NCBI GenBank assembly: GCA_003344405.1 | Contig: NOWV01000009.1 | Coordinates: forward strand, 558,001 to 622,000 | Direction: 5' to 3' | Origin: Trichoplax sp. H2 | Taxonomy: Eukaryota; Placozoa; Uniplacotomia; Trichoplacea | Length of the DNA stretch: 64,000 nt | In this document: piece by piece, positions 44,101 through 56,055 of the stretch | Layout: every line of letters begins with the position of its first letter | How positions within the stretch are numbered: position 1 is the first letter of the stretch | Position numbers and translations under genes: made by a program | Notes under the pieces: model-generated | Databases searched by the model: none | Seen by the model: only the letters and a program-made list of their open reading frames with translations | Told to the model about the DNA's origin: nothing

Positions 44101-45048
44101 CGATCTGTGTATTACCTTTAGTAATCACCATCGATGAGACGATCTGACCAACTAAAGATCATAAAGCCATGTTATCCATGCCACTTTTAACAGGTATTAA
44201 TACAAATACTTGTATATGTAATCTATTCTCGACTAACTGATTTACGATCCCGTAATTTTTAGTATTGAAAGTTTTACTTGACATTTATTTAACATTGGAT
44301 CTTTTCATCCACATTTTACCATCTTAATGTTTTTAGTTCAATTCGACTGTATACAAATAACGACCTATCTCTGTTGAAGAAAAGTTATCATCGAGTTACC
44401 TATATTATACAAATCAAACTATTGGCGAAAATAAAGTACCATGTCTTATCATTAAGATATAACAAGATGAATTCCAACGAACAGCCTATCGAGGGTGAAA
44501 TTAACGTCATTGGTAATTAAATAAATATTCGAAAACGAATAAAGCTCACAGTATTGGAGTTATAGAGACAACGATATGGATCTACTTGTAAATATTCAGA
44601 AAAATAACAATCAAAGCCAACGCATACGATCAGTATTAGATTGCCATAATGTTTATTCTAATCTTTTTTGTCAATCTCATGCTTGCACGTTGACTTGCTT
44701 CTGAAAGTCTAGTTTATTTAATAAGCTAATATTACTATTTTCTTTCATCACTATACTACCCATCTTACAAAAAAGTTTATTGCGGGAAAGATTTATTATC
44801 GAAGAAAACCGGTAAGCTGACTATAATCACAATTTTATCTCATTTGTTAAAGCTGCCAACGTGTAATGTATATATACACCACATGTAAGCAATTGATAAA
44901 AACGCTTTTAAGAGGGGATACCAGATACGATATAATACCGATGTTCTCGTATTTGACTCCACTTTAATGCACGTGGTAGATCATGCTTGTACTATTGATA
45001 TTTACTTTTACTTAAGCTTAAATTCATCCTTGCATATAGTGATAATAG
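41144..45048. other. Intergenic region REEP/Rab11-FIP
   Basis: 3.9 kb. Two things stand out: a locally GC-rich, exon-like island at 41742-41839 preceded by an AATAG acceptor-like site, and a short open segment ATGAATTCCAACGAACAGCC... at 44467 followed by GTAATT that could be the first exon of the Rab11-FIP gene. Neither is proven. No repeat array. Confidence 0.5.
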
Positions 45049-48000
45049 TGTCGTCTTTATTTACATAAATGCTCCATTCGGTGGCATTATAGACTCCAAA
45101 TACTCGGTGGTTTTTGGCGTAGGTAAAAAGAAATGTAAAACTCAATCAATAAATTCAGACATTCCAGTATGGAATGAGGAAGCTTCCTTGTAAGTAATAC
45201 AATATTAACTGTATAGATTATGGCACGAATAAAGTGTAGCATAAAGACGCGAAAATGCGTATGAACAAACTTAAAAATAGTTCAATTTTTTTTTTCTAGT
45301 AAAATCTCTGCACTAAACTCTAACCTACAATTTATTGCACTATGCATTGCGAACAAATTCGCAAACATCTGCGTCATAGACATAAAAGAAACAAAAGATA
45401 TTCGAAATTCTGCACTTTCTTGCAATAGTACTGCAAGCAAACTTAATTACCAATCAGATGTAGTTGATTGATGTTGTCATCACAAAATGGATCAACGTAA
45501 AACGGAAAATCTTATAGGCAAAGGAAATTTTTAGCTCCATTAAATCTTACATATAACGCCTGCTATCTGTACGAAAATAACAATAGAAGAAATGATAAAA
45601 TAAGTATATAATTACAACAATTATGTATTTCAATCATTTGACCATTAAAGATCGAACACAGTAGAATGCTAAGATTGAAGCTTTGCGGAGTCCTTTGCTC
45701 AATTAAGGTCGTATGAGAGTAACTCCACCATAAAAATCTTTTTTCTGACTTCTTAACCAATTAATTAGCTATACAAGGAGTATAATCGAGCTTTAAATAA
45801 TTACATCATAGCACAAATGCAGTAAGTTTAAACTGAAAATAGGATAGTAGTCCTAAAACCTACTTTAGATAAGCTATTATTTGCTTTTAAAGAAAATACC
45901 TATATTTCATTACTTTCCGCATAAACGCTTGTATGAAATATAGATCAGTCCATAGTTATTGTTATCAATCGATCTGAAATGAAAATTTTCCACGAAAAAT
46001 TCAATATTCGTAGATATGGAATATCGCATTCTGGCGTTATTGTGACACCGACATTATTATAGCATGGTATTAGTCCTAATTTTCATTTTTCATACTCTAT
46101 AGAGAGAAGTTGATTGTTTCTTAAACTTCTGAATGCGGTAGACTATTACTAGTAACAATTGACTAGCTTATTCAGATCACACATTAAATCGTTTGTGGAT
46201 AACTGTACACATGTCGTGGTAACACTTCTCCTCTAAAAATTGAAACTATATGAATCAATTTCGCTACTACGATTGCTGCTAGAGATCTTCTATTATGGTC
46301 TATAATGGTCAATAACATACTCGTAGACAAAAATTAATTATAGCTCAATTTAAGACGGAAATAACCACTATATGATGCTATCTGTCTAAAAATAGTGCCA
46401 TCAATGGCATACTTGGTCATAGAAAGTTGAATCAGTTTCAATTATGTCAATATTGTGAACTGTAAAAATCAATCAGTATAGCTTAAAGTTTTAGAATGAA
46501 ATAACTACTATACCTTCAACTCTCCAAACTAACAGTACCAATAGTATACCATGCTTGGAAATTAATTGAAGTTGAAATTGAAAGTTATTTAGCTTTCTGA
46601 GCATGGTATACCATTGGTAGCATCGCTAACTTATGCGAACTACGTATAAAGTAATGATTTCTTTCTAAAATTTTAAACTAGGCGACAAATTTTATTTGTT
46701 TACTATATCAACCAATTGAATGTTGAAATTGAAAACTACTCAACCTTCTAACCATGATATACCAAATTACCAATAGTCGAATTAATTTAGGATATTGCAA
46801 ATATTCAACGGTAACTATTTTTGCTAACGTTTAGAGCCTCAGTAATCAATTTTTGCAAGTTTAATATATCAAGTAGTGGCTACTAATTAATTAATATAAT
46901 CGAGAGTTAAAATTAGAAGCTCTTTAATCCACTAAGAGTGGTATGCTATTCGTTTAGCTTTGAAAATTGCATATGTAGCAGAAGTAGGTTCTATTTAAAA
47001 ATTTGAGCTACACCGAATAATTTTCGTTATCTTCTGAATGAGCTACGAGGAAATTTCCCCTATTCAGTAGCTATTCAAAATATGAAGATGTACATACCAA
47101 CAATTATATCAAACTAAAGTACATTTTCGTGTTCCTATAATGCTGCTGTTAAAATTTAGATTGCAACTTATTAAATAACGAATGTTTGATAATGCTAACT
47201 CTACACATATACAATATCTCGAAATGTCGGTAGTATACTTTATTTACGAGCTTTCTGTGCCTTATTTTATTCTATGTAGTTTTGTCAATGAACGGCATCA
47301 TCACATCAAATTATCGTTAAGAGATAAAGACGAAAAAATCGGTTATGTTTTACTTGATTCTTGCGATTTGCAATCACGTCAAAAAAGCAAAGGTCGATGG
47401 TACAATATCAAATCTACCAAGAATAATGCTGTGATTATTGGCAAATTATATATCCATGCCTATCATGTGAATCCAATGAATGTGTCTCATTCCAATGAAG
47501 ATAAAACGAATACCAAAAAATCAAAATTAAACATATTTAATGTTAAATTTCGCCGTAGTTTTTCTAATTTATCTAAAGGCCCTTCCAGTGACTTATCAAC
47601 TATTAATGATGCTAATCAATCAAATTCTGCAAACAGTATCATCAGAAAACCGACACAGTCAACAAGTACGAAATCTAAGAATAGAAGATTAAGTGAGCCA
47701 ATTGCTATTTCGGCCCGCAATAACTTTGCAGCTCTCTCATCTAGTAATAATAAAGGTAGTGATATTGAATCAAGTACTGACAGTAATACCAGCAATCAAT
47801 CCAGTTCAGAAACAACAAATGATGGTAGCAATCATAGTCCAGCCAATCATGGATCAACAAAGAATAATATAATGAATGTTATGAGTGCTAGGTTAGCTTC
47901 TACTGCGATCAAAAATCAAAATCAACCTACATCAAATGGTGTTATAAATCACATCTCACTGGAAAAAAACCAGCAAGAAAGGGTTCCTCACTTAAGAGCA

Positions 48001-48812
48001 GCTTCCTATATTGGAGATGAAAAATATCCGTTTACATTACACGATGGTACGTATTTAAAATTGTACTCGTACAATTTTCAAATCGTTGCAAAGATACATT
48101 TAGATACGAGTAAAGAACCAAGCAATCTTATTTAAGTTACTGTTACCATTAAATTATAAAAGTAAAATATTCAACTAGATATAGGTTGAGATAACTTCCG
48201 TACCACAACATAAAATATATAAGTAGAAATGAACAACTTATAAAAAGTAATTTATAGCCATATAATAAAGCATCACTATGAAACGCTATCATTATCTAAA
48301 CTTATAATCTGAAAAGAGTATTTAATTACTTTTAGAGTATTGGAGCGCAACAGTTGAACACTATAGACGATTGGTTTCTGATCTACAAGAGCGAATTCAA
48401 GGTATTTTCTCATAGATTATTCTTGTGTGTATTACTATACTTGTATTATGAAATAGACTATTCAACAGCGTATGATATTAATACGAATTATCGCGCCTAT
48501 AGAGTATTAAAATGTTCGAGATCATCTATTTAAATTAGTTAAATGTGTTTTTCAGTATTATTTCTTTTACAGAAATAAATTGTGTTAGATTTAAGTTATT
48601 TAAAATTAAATTTACACAAATTATATCACATTTGCTTCCTACTAACTTTTAAATTTTTGAATAAAGAATTAACTGATCAAAATAAAATTCTTGTCGGGAA
48701 ATATCAAGATCTTTGTCGAGAATGTACCACACAGTTAGATTATATTCAGCGCTTGGTTAACATATTGATGAAAGTTGATCCAGACGAATTGGAGAAAATG
48801 ATGCCATGCTAG
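44467..48812 (+). CDS. Class I Rab11-family interacting protein (5' exon tentative)
   Basis: Class I FIPs join a C2 domain to a C-terminal Rab11-binding coiled coil and steer recycling-endosome traffic. Supported exons: 45049-45189, 47280-48046, 48336-48401, 48667-48812. They give at least 372 residues with intact phase. The C2 domain shows NAPFGGIIDSKYSVVFGVGK, SDIPVWNEEASFFVNERHHH, DEKIGYVLLDSCDL and WYNIKS; PVWNEEASF closely matches the human FIP2 C2. A basic KFRRSFSNLSK segment and a Ser/Asn-rich linker follow. The C-terminal coiled coil (YWSATVEHYRRLVSDLQERI) ends in TQLDYIQRLVNILMKVDPDE, which resembles the FIP Rab-binding motif YIDNLLVRVMEETP. The candidate start at 44467 does not join 45049 in phase by its obvious donor, so the true N-terminus is open. 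The last exon is partly duplicated downstream. Confidence 0.8.
46536..46619. repeat. Inverted repeat with 20-bp arms
   Basis: Arms 46536-46555 (TACCAATAGTATACCATGCT) and 46600-46619 (AGCATGGTATACCATTGGTA) are complementary with one mismatch and enclose a 44-bp loop. A diverged relative of the arm (CCATGATATACCAAATTACC) occurs near 46752-46771. It lies in the long intron before the main FIP exon and could be a miniature inverted-repeat element. Confidence 0.8.
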
Positions 48813-48973
48813 CATTAATCGTACAAGGATGGTTAATACATTGATAAAAGTCGATCCAGATGAGTTAAAGAAAATAATTCCAACTAACATTAATACAGTG
48901 AGAATCGCTCAATCCATTGATAGAATTTGATTCTAGATGAACGAAAGGAAATTATACTATGCTAACATTAATA
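48754..48973 (+). repeat. Three tandem, decaying copies of the end of the FIP last exon
   Basis: A unit of about 75 bp begins TGGTTAACATATTGATGAAA in the coding copy (48754-48819), repeats at 48829-48894 (TGGTTAATACATTGATAAAA) and again, weaker, at about 48905-48973. The second copy still reads VNTLIKVDPDELKKIIP, parallel to VNILMKVDPDELEKMMP in the gene; the third contains stops. Both extra copies lie after the stop codon. Confidence 0.85.
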
Positions 48974-50063
48974 ATATAATAGGTTAGAAAGAATTGCTAC
49001 TAAACATGTAAAGATCTACATCGTTTATTTCTATTACTTAAAAATCTGCTATAAAATCTAGCCATTGTCACTATAAATAATTTCAGCGTAATTTAGTATA
49101 ACATAATATAACTTTAAGATTATTCATTATCCTTAATCTGCTGATAGATTGCCGTATCTTATGCGGCAAGATATACTGTATTAAATGCAAATGTTTTATT
49201 TTAATGGTGTAAATTTCCTCTTTGGTTTAGGATATTACCATTAAGTTTTACTACTTGCTAAATCGTTTAAGGTTATTCCTTTATTATATAATACTCGTAT
49301 ACTTGCACTGAGTATTGTATTGTATGGAGCATAATTGCTCCTAATGATCTTATCTCAGTTATCTAATATCATCAATTTGCTTTACTGTTTACGTGATTAT
49401 CGAATGTATAACTATCTGTTCATTTGTTTATTTATGATTAATAAACTTAATTGCGTCAAAAAGTAAAGAGAGTGTTAGTACATTGCCTAATACAATAGAG
49501 ATGTACTCAGAATAGCATAGATGGGATTTTAATAAGCATACGTTTATTATTTTTATTAAAAAAACTAGAGCATTCATTCTATTAGCAGTACTGAGACTCA
49601 GTCAAAGATGAGGTATCTCTTCAATATCGTATTTCTTTCGCTATGAGTTATGACGAAAATTAATTTAAATTTGATCTCGTATACGAAATTTCTATAAAAA
49701 TAAATTACAAGGCAGATAATTCGAAAGAATATCTTAGTTAGCCATATATCATTTTACTTCGAAGGTCTTTTAAGAATGCTTCTTTATAACAATTCATACG
49801 ACTACTTGTATGGTACTTAATACGCTCTGCTATCGATTATTACAATTTTGATCATATAGTAGTAAGAGTTTTCGGTGGTTTGCACTTAGTAAAGGATGAC
49901 ACAGAATAAGATTTCTTACAAATAAATCTGTCACAATCACATAAAAGTATTACGTATTAATGGAAGGTGTAATTTTCATTCAATAGTAAACTCTTATTAT
50001 TTAAGAAAGGCATGCAGTTCTCGCCAACAGTATTTAAATAAGCTCTAAGAAGTGGATCCTGCA
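48974..50063. other. Convergent intergenic region Rab11-FIP/NAGA
   Basis: AT-rich, no gene recognised, no GTACAG array. Confidence 0.6.
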
Positions 50064-53000
50064 TTATGCTGGTGTCAATTTCACCATAACTACGCCGTCG
50101 ACGTTGACAGGATGACTAAAGTGATTTTCATATTTGCCAAGAGTTTTATTTGCAAAGAGATCTTTAACCATTGCAACTTTATGAGTCCATCCGAGCTAAT
50201 ATGAATAGAGATAAAAAAATTAGACAGTAGGTTTAGTACAGGATAAGATTTAACCTTTTTCAACTCTCTATATTGTAGACATAAACTTGTATTCTAACTA
50301 ACCATAGAATAATCAACAGAGAGTACTTGAGGAGTTCCTTGAACATTTCTGTTGAATAATACTACAGCCGTTGTCACATCCGATAGATTTTTCATCCATA
50401 CTTCATAATTGTTTTTTTTCTAAACCAATAAAAGCTAGTTATTTATACAATCTTTTATTGAAGTTCATTCAAATTTATCACGTGCACGTACATAAACAAT
50501 TCTTTTTCCCATTAATCCAAGTTTATCCTGATTGACAGCGATAACTTCTCTATAACATTCCATATATATTGATATCAAATCGTTAGAATAGTGACTTGAC
50601 AATAGAACAAATTCACGATTTCTACAATGACCTATTTTGGAGAATGTCTTTAGCCCAAGTAGGAATTTTTCTTAGATCGTTGGACATATAGAGAGGCTAG
50701 TGAGAATTATTTATATTCACTATTAGTCATATTCTAAGTACCTTCTTATATATATATATTATTGCAGATAATGCTTACAGCTCCAAAGATACTCCATAAA
50801 GCAAACTGACTTTTAGACTGTTCGTAACTTAAAGAAAAGTCTCCAACAATTAACTTGTAAATAAAAATGTATTAAAAGTCAGCATAAATGGAATAGTGAA
50901 TAGACTACTAAACGTATCACAATGTAGAGAAAAGTTCGTTTTTATAAAAGAAATAGTAATACAAGCTCATTATCCACTCAAGTGCAACGTAGTCTTTGAA
51001 GTTTTATGTATCTATATACCTGATCAGGATCATTCCAATGACCCGGTCCTTGAGCTGCACTTAATACTTTATTGTTATTACCATAAAAATCAACGATACT
51101 TAGTATGCTATCCCAGGAGTCCTAGAATTGATATTGTAAATAAAGTCTTTATTGTTAGCTGGGCAGAATGTCCCTCTTATACAACTTTTACCTGAATATC
51201 GCCATAATTCCGCCAAAGATTACAAGCTTTCGCAATAATGGTATAATTAACCTACAGAGTTTAACGATTGTTAGCAGGTTAAATACAGAGGCACTAATGT
51301 CATACACAATATTCTACTTTACTTGCTTGTTTATAATCTATACTTCGTCATTACTCAGCATAGTAATGTACCTTTGATGGATTTAGGTAAGCAGGCCAAC
51401 TGCAAGAGTAGAGGATTGGACGTCCAGTTTTATTTAAATAATGACCCATTGCAGGATAACCCTTTTTATAATCGGAAGTATTACTGTTACATCCATCTAG
51501 CTTCAAAGAGTCAACCTTCCAATTAGCGAATGTCTAATAAAAAGAAATAGTGTGATATCCTTTAGTTGAAAACTAAGAAATAACAACATGAGAGTGCCGT
51601 AGGAGGGAACTCAAATACGTATACGGTATCACTTTGTTCGCTCTAGCCTGGTATATACCAAATGAAAATATTTATGAACATACTTCCGCATCTGTTTGTA
51701 AATGAAATTCACTACCAGGGTAACCACCACAAGTTTTTGTGCCAAAATCTGCGAATACAAAGAGGCATAGTTAACCTACTGTAGTGATCATCTAATCACG
51801 AGTATTAGTTTACTGTCAGTCTCAATAATTAATAATCAGTTAATCATCTACGACTTACCGCCATAGATTCCTAATTTTAAGCCTCTTTTATGCATCTGTC
51901 AATTATTGTATAGGTATAGCAATTAATCAAGAGAGAATATTTAACTTGTTCCAGTATTCTTTACATGAAATTAAGTTTAATTGCGTATCAGTCTACTGTG
52001 TTTATGGACTGCATAGCTTTCAAATAACAAATATAAAAACTGTAAAAGTTCTTTCACTAACATATTCAGCTAAATATTTGATCCCTTTGGGGAACCTCTC
52101 TTTATCTGCATATAATCGGCCATTTTTATCTCTTTTCTTAGCCATCCAGCAATCCTTTAAAATGTATCAACAAATCCATTTCTTTATTATTATTTTGTCG
52201 TAAATACAGTATCCAATGAATACTGCACTGTAGTTAGGTAAATGGATGAAAGGATAAAATGTCGTTGTAAGCAAAGTCTAACAGTCTTTGATTTTGGTAT
52301 TAACAGAGTTTATTTTCCTTACATCTACATTGATGTAGTTGTAGCCGACATCACGATATCCATCCTTGGCTAAGTGATCGGCCATATCAGTAAATAGCTT
52401 TTGACTTTGATCGTGAATATAAATTAATTACAAGGTACGTACATAGATTAGATCAATGGTAAGATTGATGCAAAGTTGATAAACAATGTGTTATATGATA
52501 AGCAAGCACATAAAATAGACTACAAGTAAATGAGTAAGCTCTACGATTAGTATGACTGTTAGCCAAGAGTATCTTGCATAAGCTTACCATGGTCAAGTAG
52601 ATAGTAGGATAATTAATTATATCAGATAAGAGTTCAACCATTGCAATGAATGACGTCAAAATAAAGTAATAGCAAACCTGATGCAATTGTCAGGATTATT
52701 CTTACAATCGATATTACAACGAAATCTTTCCCAAGCTAGCCATCCCACTAAAGAAAATATCATTGTAATTGTAATATTTAAGACATTCTCATGGTTTTAA
52801 TAAAGTTTCAAATATACTATAGAAAATTATAATCATTATTTATCCACTAAGGTGAACAAGATCATAGAATTTCAGATTCTATACATCAAGTGGATTTGGG
52901 GGTTCAATTAAATCGATCCTGATAAGCCTTATTTATAGTTTACTGTCTAATTGTCTATTTTCCTATACGATTACTTGGTGGTGTTAAGGCAAGACCATTA

Positions 53001-53077
53001 TCCAGACCGTGCACATTAATAGTATAAAGGAAGCCAATAACAACGCTGAATAGCAGAAGGACAAACTTTCGTGCCAT
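50064..53077 (-). CDS. NAGA: Alpha-N-acetylgalactosaminidase (GH27, NAGA-type)
   Basis: Lysosomal glycoside hydrolase of family GH27. Fourteen minus-strand exons in order: 53077-52975, 52747-52678, 52404-52323, 52154-52062, 51895-51859, 51748-51684, 51533-51372, 51251-51192, 51121-51020, 50853-50779, 50696-50632, 50549-50492, 50419-50303, 50195-50064. They sum to 406 residues (human NAGA 411). A signal peptide ([20 protein letters not shown]) precedes [20 protein letters not shown]. The nucleophile Asp is in SLKLDGC and the acid/base Asp in the WNDPDQL motif. The recognition loop reads YSCSWPAY: Ser and Ala, as in human NAGA, where alpha-galactosidase A has Glu and Leu. This favours GalNAc over galactose specificity by known structure-function rules. 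N-linked sequons such as NKTG and NLSD are present. Confidence 0.95.
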
Positions 53078-53181
53078 ACTTTGTTTCTTTAAGGAATACG
53101 ATGGACTATTTGATTTAGAATTTGTTTTTAGGCAACCTTTTGCTTCGAAACTGGTATAAATGCCAGTGGAGCTTAAGCATA

Positions 53182-53220
53182 AACATTAGCTATCGCTTAA
53201 CATTAGCTATCGCTTAACAT
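53182..53220. repeat. 17-bp tandem repeat, 2.3 copies
   Basis: Unit AACATTAGCTATCGCTT at 53182-53198 and 53199-53215, with a partial third AACAT. It directly abuts the GTACAG array. Confidence 0.92.
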
Positions 53221-53386
53221 ACTGTACAGTGCTGTACAGTACTGTACTGTACAGTACAGTACAGTATACAGTACAGTATACAGTACAGTAGTACTGTACC
53301 GTGCTGTGTAGATTCTGTACTGTACAGTGTACACTCTACAGTGTACAGTATACTGCTGTACTGTAGAACCTACTGTAGAGTACAGT
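53221..53386. repeat. Long GTACAG/CTGTAC array
   Basis: About 165 bp almost entirely made of TACTGTAC, GTACAGTAC and GTATACAGTAC overlaps, with a more regular core at 53221-53300 and decayed units toward 53386. It is 144-309 bp upstream of the NAGA start and 195-360 bp upstream of the MRPS11 start. Open frames spanning it on both strands (53327-53590 and 53336-53542) are artefacts. Confidence 0.92.
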
Positions 53387-53580
53387 TATAATATTATATT
53401 TGGCATATTCAAAGTTTTTACACACGACCGTACTGCGAGAACCTGTTATACTGTGTACTATGAACTGTATCTGAAAAGGCACTGGACACATACTGTAGTA
53501 GTACAGATATCTACTAGACGCTATCCAGTAGTCTATGCACAAGGTACCACGACCGTTGTCAGCTGCAGCTCTGCGCCATC

Positions 53581-55413
53581 ATGGCATTGATTAATTTGGG
53601 TAAGATGCATGATGACGATTTTAAACAAATTAAATTTCACTGGTTGTTTAGCTTGAGCAATACTTAATAGGTACTTTGAATCAACTGTAATATCCAACTC
53701 CTACAGTTTTATAATCTTTAAGTCAAGATTGCAACAAAGCAGTAGGCAAGGTGCCTTTACGATCCAGCTCTTACTCTTACTGATGTCGGCTCTATAACTA
53801 CAGTAGGTAGAAAAGTGACCACTAAGTAAGCTTTGGACAACCAATTTTCATTGACTTTCCATTATGATTGATGAATGGCGACGAATTGATACTCTCATAG
53901 TTCTATCAACAGTACGAAAATACTATAAAAGTCGATAAAAATTGTACGAGTTGGATATTACTGTTGATCCGGTATTTTACACCAAGAATAAGCGATACTA
54001 GTTGGATATTGACAGCAATACGAGTATAGTGCAACACATTGGTACTCTCATAAATTAATTGACCTAGTGAACGCTAGGATATGTAGATGTCTAACCGAAA
54101 TTGTTAAAAATTCTGTTTTCTTATGTTTGTTTTAGCATTTCGTCGTTGTAAGTGTGCAATTAGACTACCAATAACTTCAGCATTATTATTTACACGTGCT
54201 ATGGTAGCGAGAAATCTCACTCCTGTCAGGTTAGTTTCTAGTTTACAACAGATAAAAAGCTGATTAGCTGGATCCTTCATCACGCCTCGCAATGCCAACT
54301 ACAAACTTATATACGTACTCGTATATATATACTTATCAATACCATTTAGAGCTTATAGTTCCCATCCGGATGTAGAAAGCTTGCAAATATTAGATCCAGA
54401 ATTCAAAAATTTACCAATTGCTCATGTTAAAGCCAGTTATAATAATACCATTATAACGATAACAGATATGAAAGGTAATACTATAAATAAAGAGTGATTA
54501 TAATTGAAAGATTACTTGATTGAAAATGAATTCATTTGTAAAAATTGAATTACCTATAGGTAAAACCATTAACTGGGCCTCTGGGGTAAGATAGGCAACT
54601 GTAGATTAGCTTATATTATATCACGTAGCTGTTACAACACAAATTACATTATTGTAATTCATTTTCTCACTTAATCTGAATATTTTTAAAACTGTCGTTA
54701 TACTGTGAGCTAGTCAAACATGCGAATACGAATATGTTAATCCCTTTCTCACGCATCGCTTAACCCATCTATTGTTATTACCAATCGATTACTGAACTCA
54801 ATTAGGGTACCGAAGGCTTCAAAAATGCAAAACGGAGTACTACTTATGCCGGTCAATCCGCTGGTGAAGCTGCTGCTAAGGTTAAAAAAACTTTTGAATT
54901 TAAGAATACATATCATTAATGTAACCTTATAAAATTTTAATGTGATGTTTATACTCAAAAAGCCTTCTGGACTTCTAACTTCGTTGCGCATACTTGTATT
55001 GCAATATAATAGAAAGCCATTAGAAAAGGAATTAATAAAGTGAGGGTTAAAGTCAAAGGAATGGGGCCTGGCCGTGAGGTACCACATTAAATTAATATAA
55101 AGTCTTATTTTCTATCCTGAATTATTATCAGCTCAGAATGTAGTATCTTAAGCTAAGAATTTTATACTTTTTGATTGACCCGAAAGTTCGTAAGATCACG
55201 ATTGCCTAAGCCTTAAGCTAATACAAGCATTTCTATTTTATATAACATGGTTATGTCTTACCATACACAACTTCAACTTCTGCCGGACAAAATTGAACAT
55301 TTCAGTCTTCCTTGCAAGGCTTACAAATGGGCGGACTAGAAGTTATATCAATCACGGATGTCACTCCCATTCCACATAATGGCTGTAGGCCTAAAAAAAC
55401 TAGACGACTTTAA
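53581..55413 (+). CDS. MRPS11: Mitochondrial ribosomal protein uS11m
   Basis: Small-subunit mitoribosomal protein of the uS11 family, which binds near the decoding-site platform of the small rRNA. Seven exons: 53581-53599, 54136-54229, 54350-54474, 54560-54585, 54806-54880, 55013-55078, 55306-55413, giving 170 residues (human 194). Exons 1-3 encode a basic, acid-free presequence ([18 protein letters not shown], then [19 protein letters not shown]), typical of mitochondrial import, with a likely cleavage near RAYSS. The core shows [65 protein letters not shown] and the terminal [10 protein letters not shown]. The 19-nt first exon is supported by exact phase, a GTAAGA donor and presequence character. 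An open frame on the opposite strand of exon 2 (54104-54298) is a shadow. Confidence 0.95.
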
Positions 55414-56055
55414 TTAAAATTACCAAGAATATTTACGATAAAATTTTTATTCGCGTTAGATTCAAACATGAGCTATACAGTATGCGTGCAATGTGTACCA
55501 CTAAAACTTTCTATTAATCATACTATTTCAATATCTATCTTGTAACACTCCTGTACATCAAAGATAGATACTTTATTTACGCTAAAATCTACTGTCACTC
55601 TTAATGCGAAAACGACAACATGAAATTTATTTATTTCCAACAAAGTCTACTTTTAAGTATGTGAAAAATACATAGCAATAGTAGTTGTTGCTGGACGTTG
55701 CTACAATTTCACAATTGTTGTAATGAACGAATTGAATACTTCGTCTCTTTTTTAGCTAACCCACATAATATGTTGTATGTTGGAACTGCAATCAGCTTTG
55801 TATCTTCCACAGTATTTGATATTTTTATACCATTGAGGAAGAAGATAATGCTTAAACTATGCAAATGCTTGATTTAACAACAATATTTTAATGATTTGTA
55901 CGTACTGTTTATGATATTTTAATGAGCCTTGTTGATGTGTATTTTATATAATTTCAATTACTGAAATTATCAATAACTTTAATCTCATTCTTAAAATTTG
56001 ACATAAATTTCTGTATTGGTGTTGCTTATATTATTAAGTACTGTATTTAGATATT
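55414..56055. other. Short intergenic region MRPS11/synaptotagmin-like
   Basis: 642 bp between the MRPS11 stop and the candidate start of the next plus-strand gene. One TACTGTA motif occurs just before that start; no array, no other gene. Confidence 0.55.

Larger units (their letters stand above)
53078..53580. promoter_or_regulatory. Divergent promoter between NAGA and MRPS11
   Basis: 503 bp between opposed start codons, largely filled by a 17-bp tandem repeat (53182-53220) and a long GTACAG array (53221-53386). Transcription starts were not located; the role is positional inference. Confidence 0.6.

Noticed and set aside
44467-44512. MNSNEQPIEGEINVIG as the definite first exon of the Rab11-FIP gene
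   Set aside because: Its GTAATT donor leaves phase 1 while the C2 exon at 45049 needs phase 2. Kept only as a tentative start.
45301-45471. Open stretch after a good pyrimidine tract and TAG (KISALNSNLQFIALCIANK), considered as a FIP exon
   Set aside because: It would interrupt the C2 domain; joining 45189 directly to 47280 gives an intact C2 (PVWNEEASFFVNERHHH) in phase. It has no clear donor before its stop.
53327-53590. Open frames on both strands between NAGA and MRPS11
   Set aside because: Generated by the repeat array. The real MRPS11 start (53581) lies in the terminal part of one of them in a different frame.
54104-54298. 64-codon minus-strand open frame starting [10 protein letters not shown]
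   Set aside because: It is antisense to MRPS11 exon 2. The plus strand has acceptor and donor sites and gives a continuous presequence joined in phase to the uS11 core.
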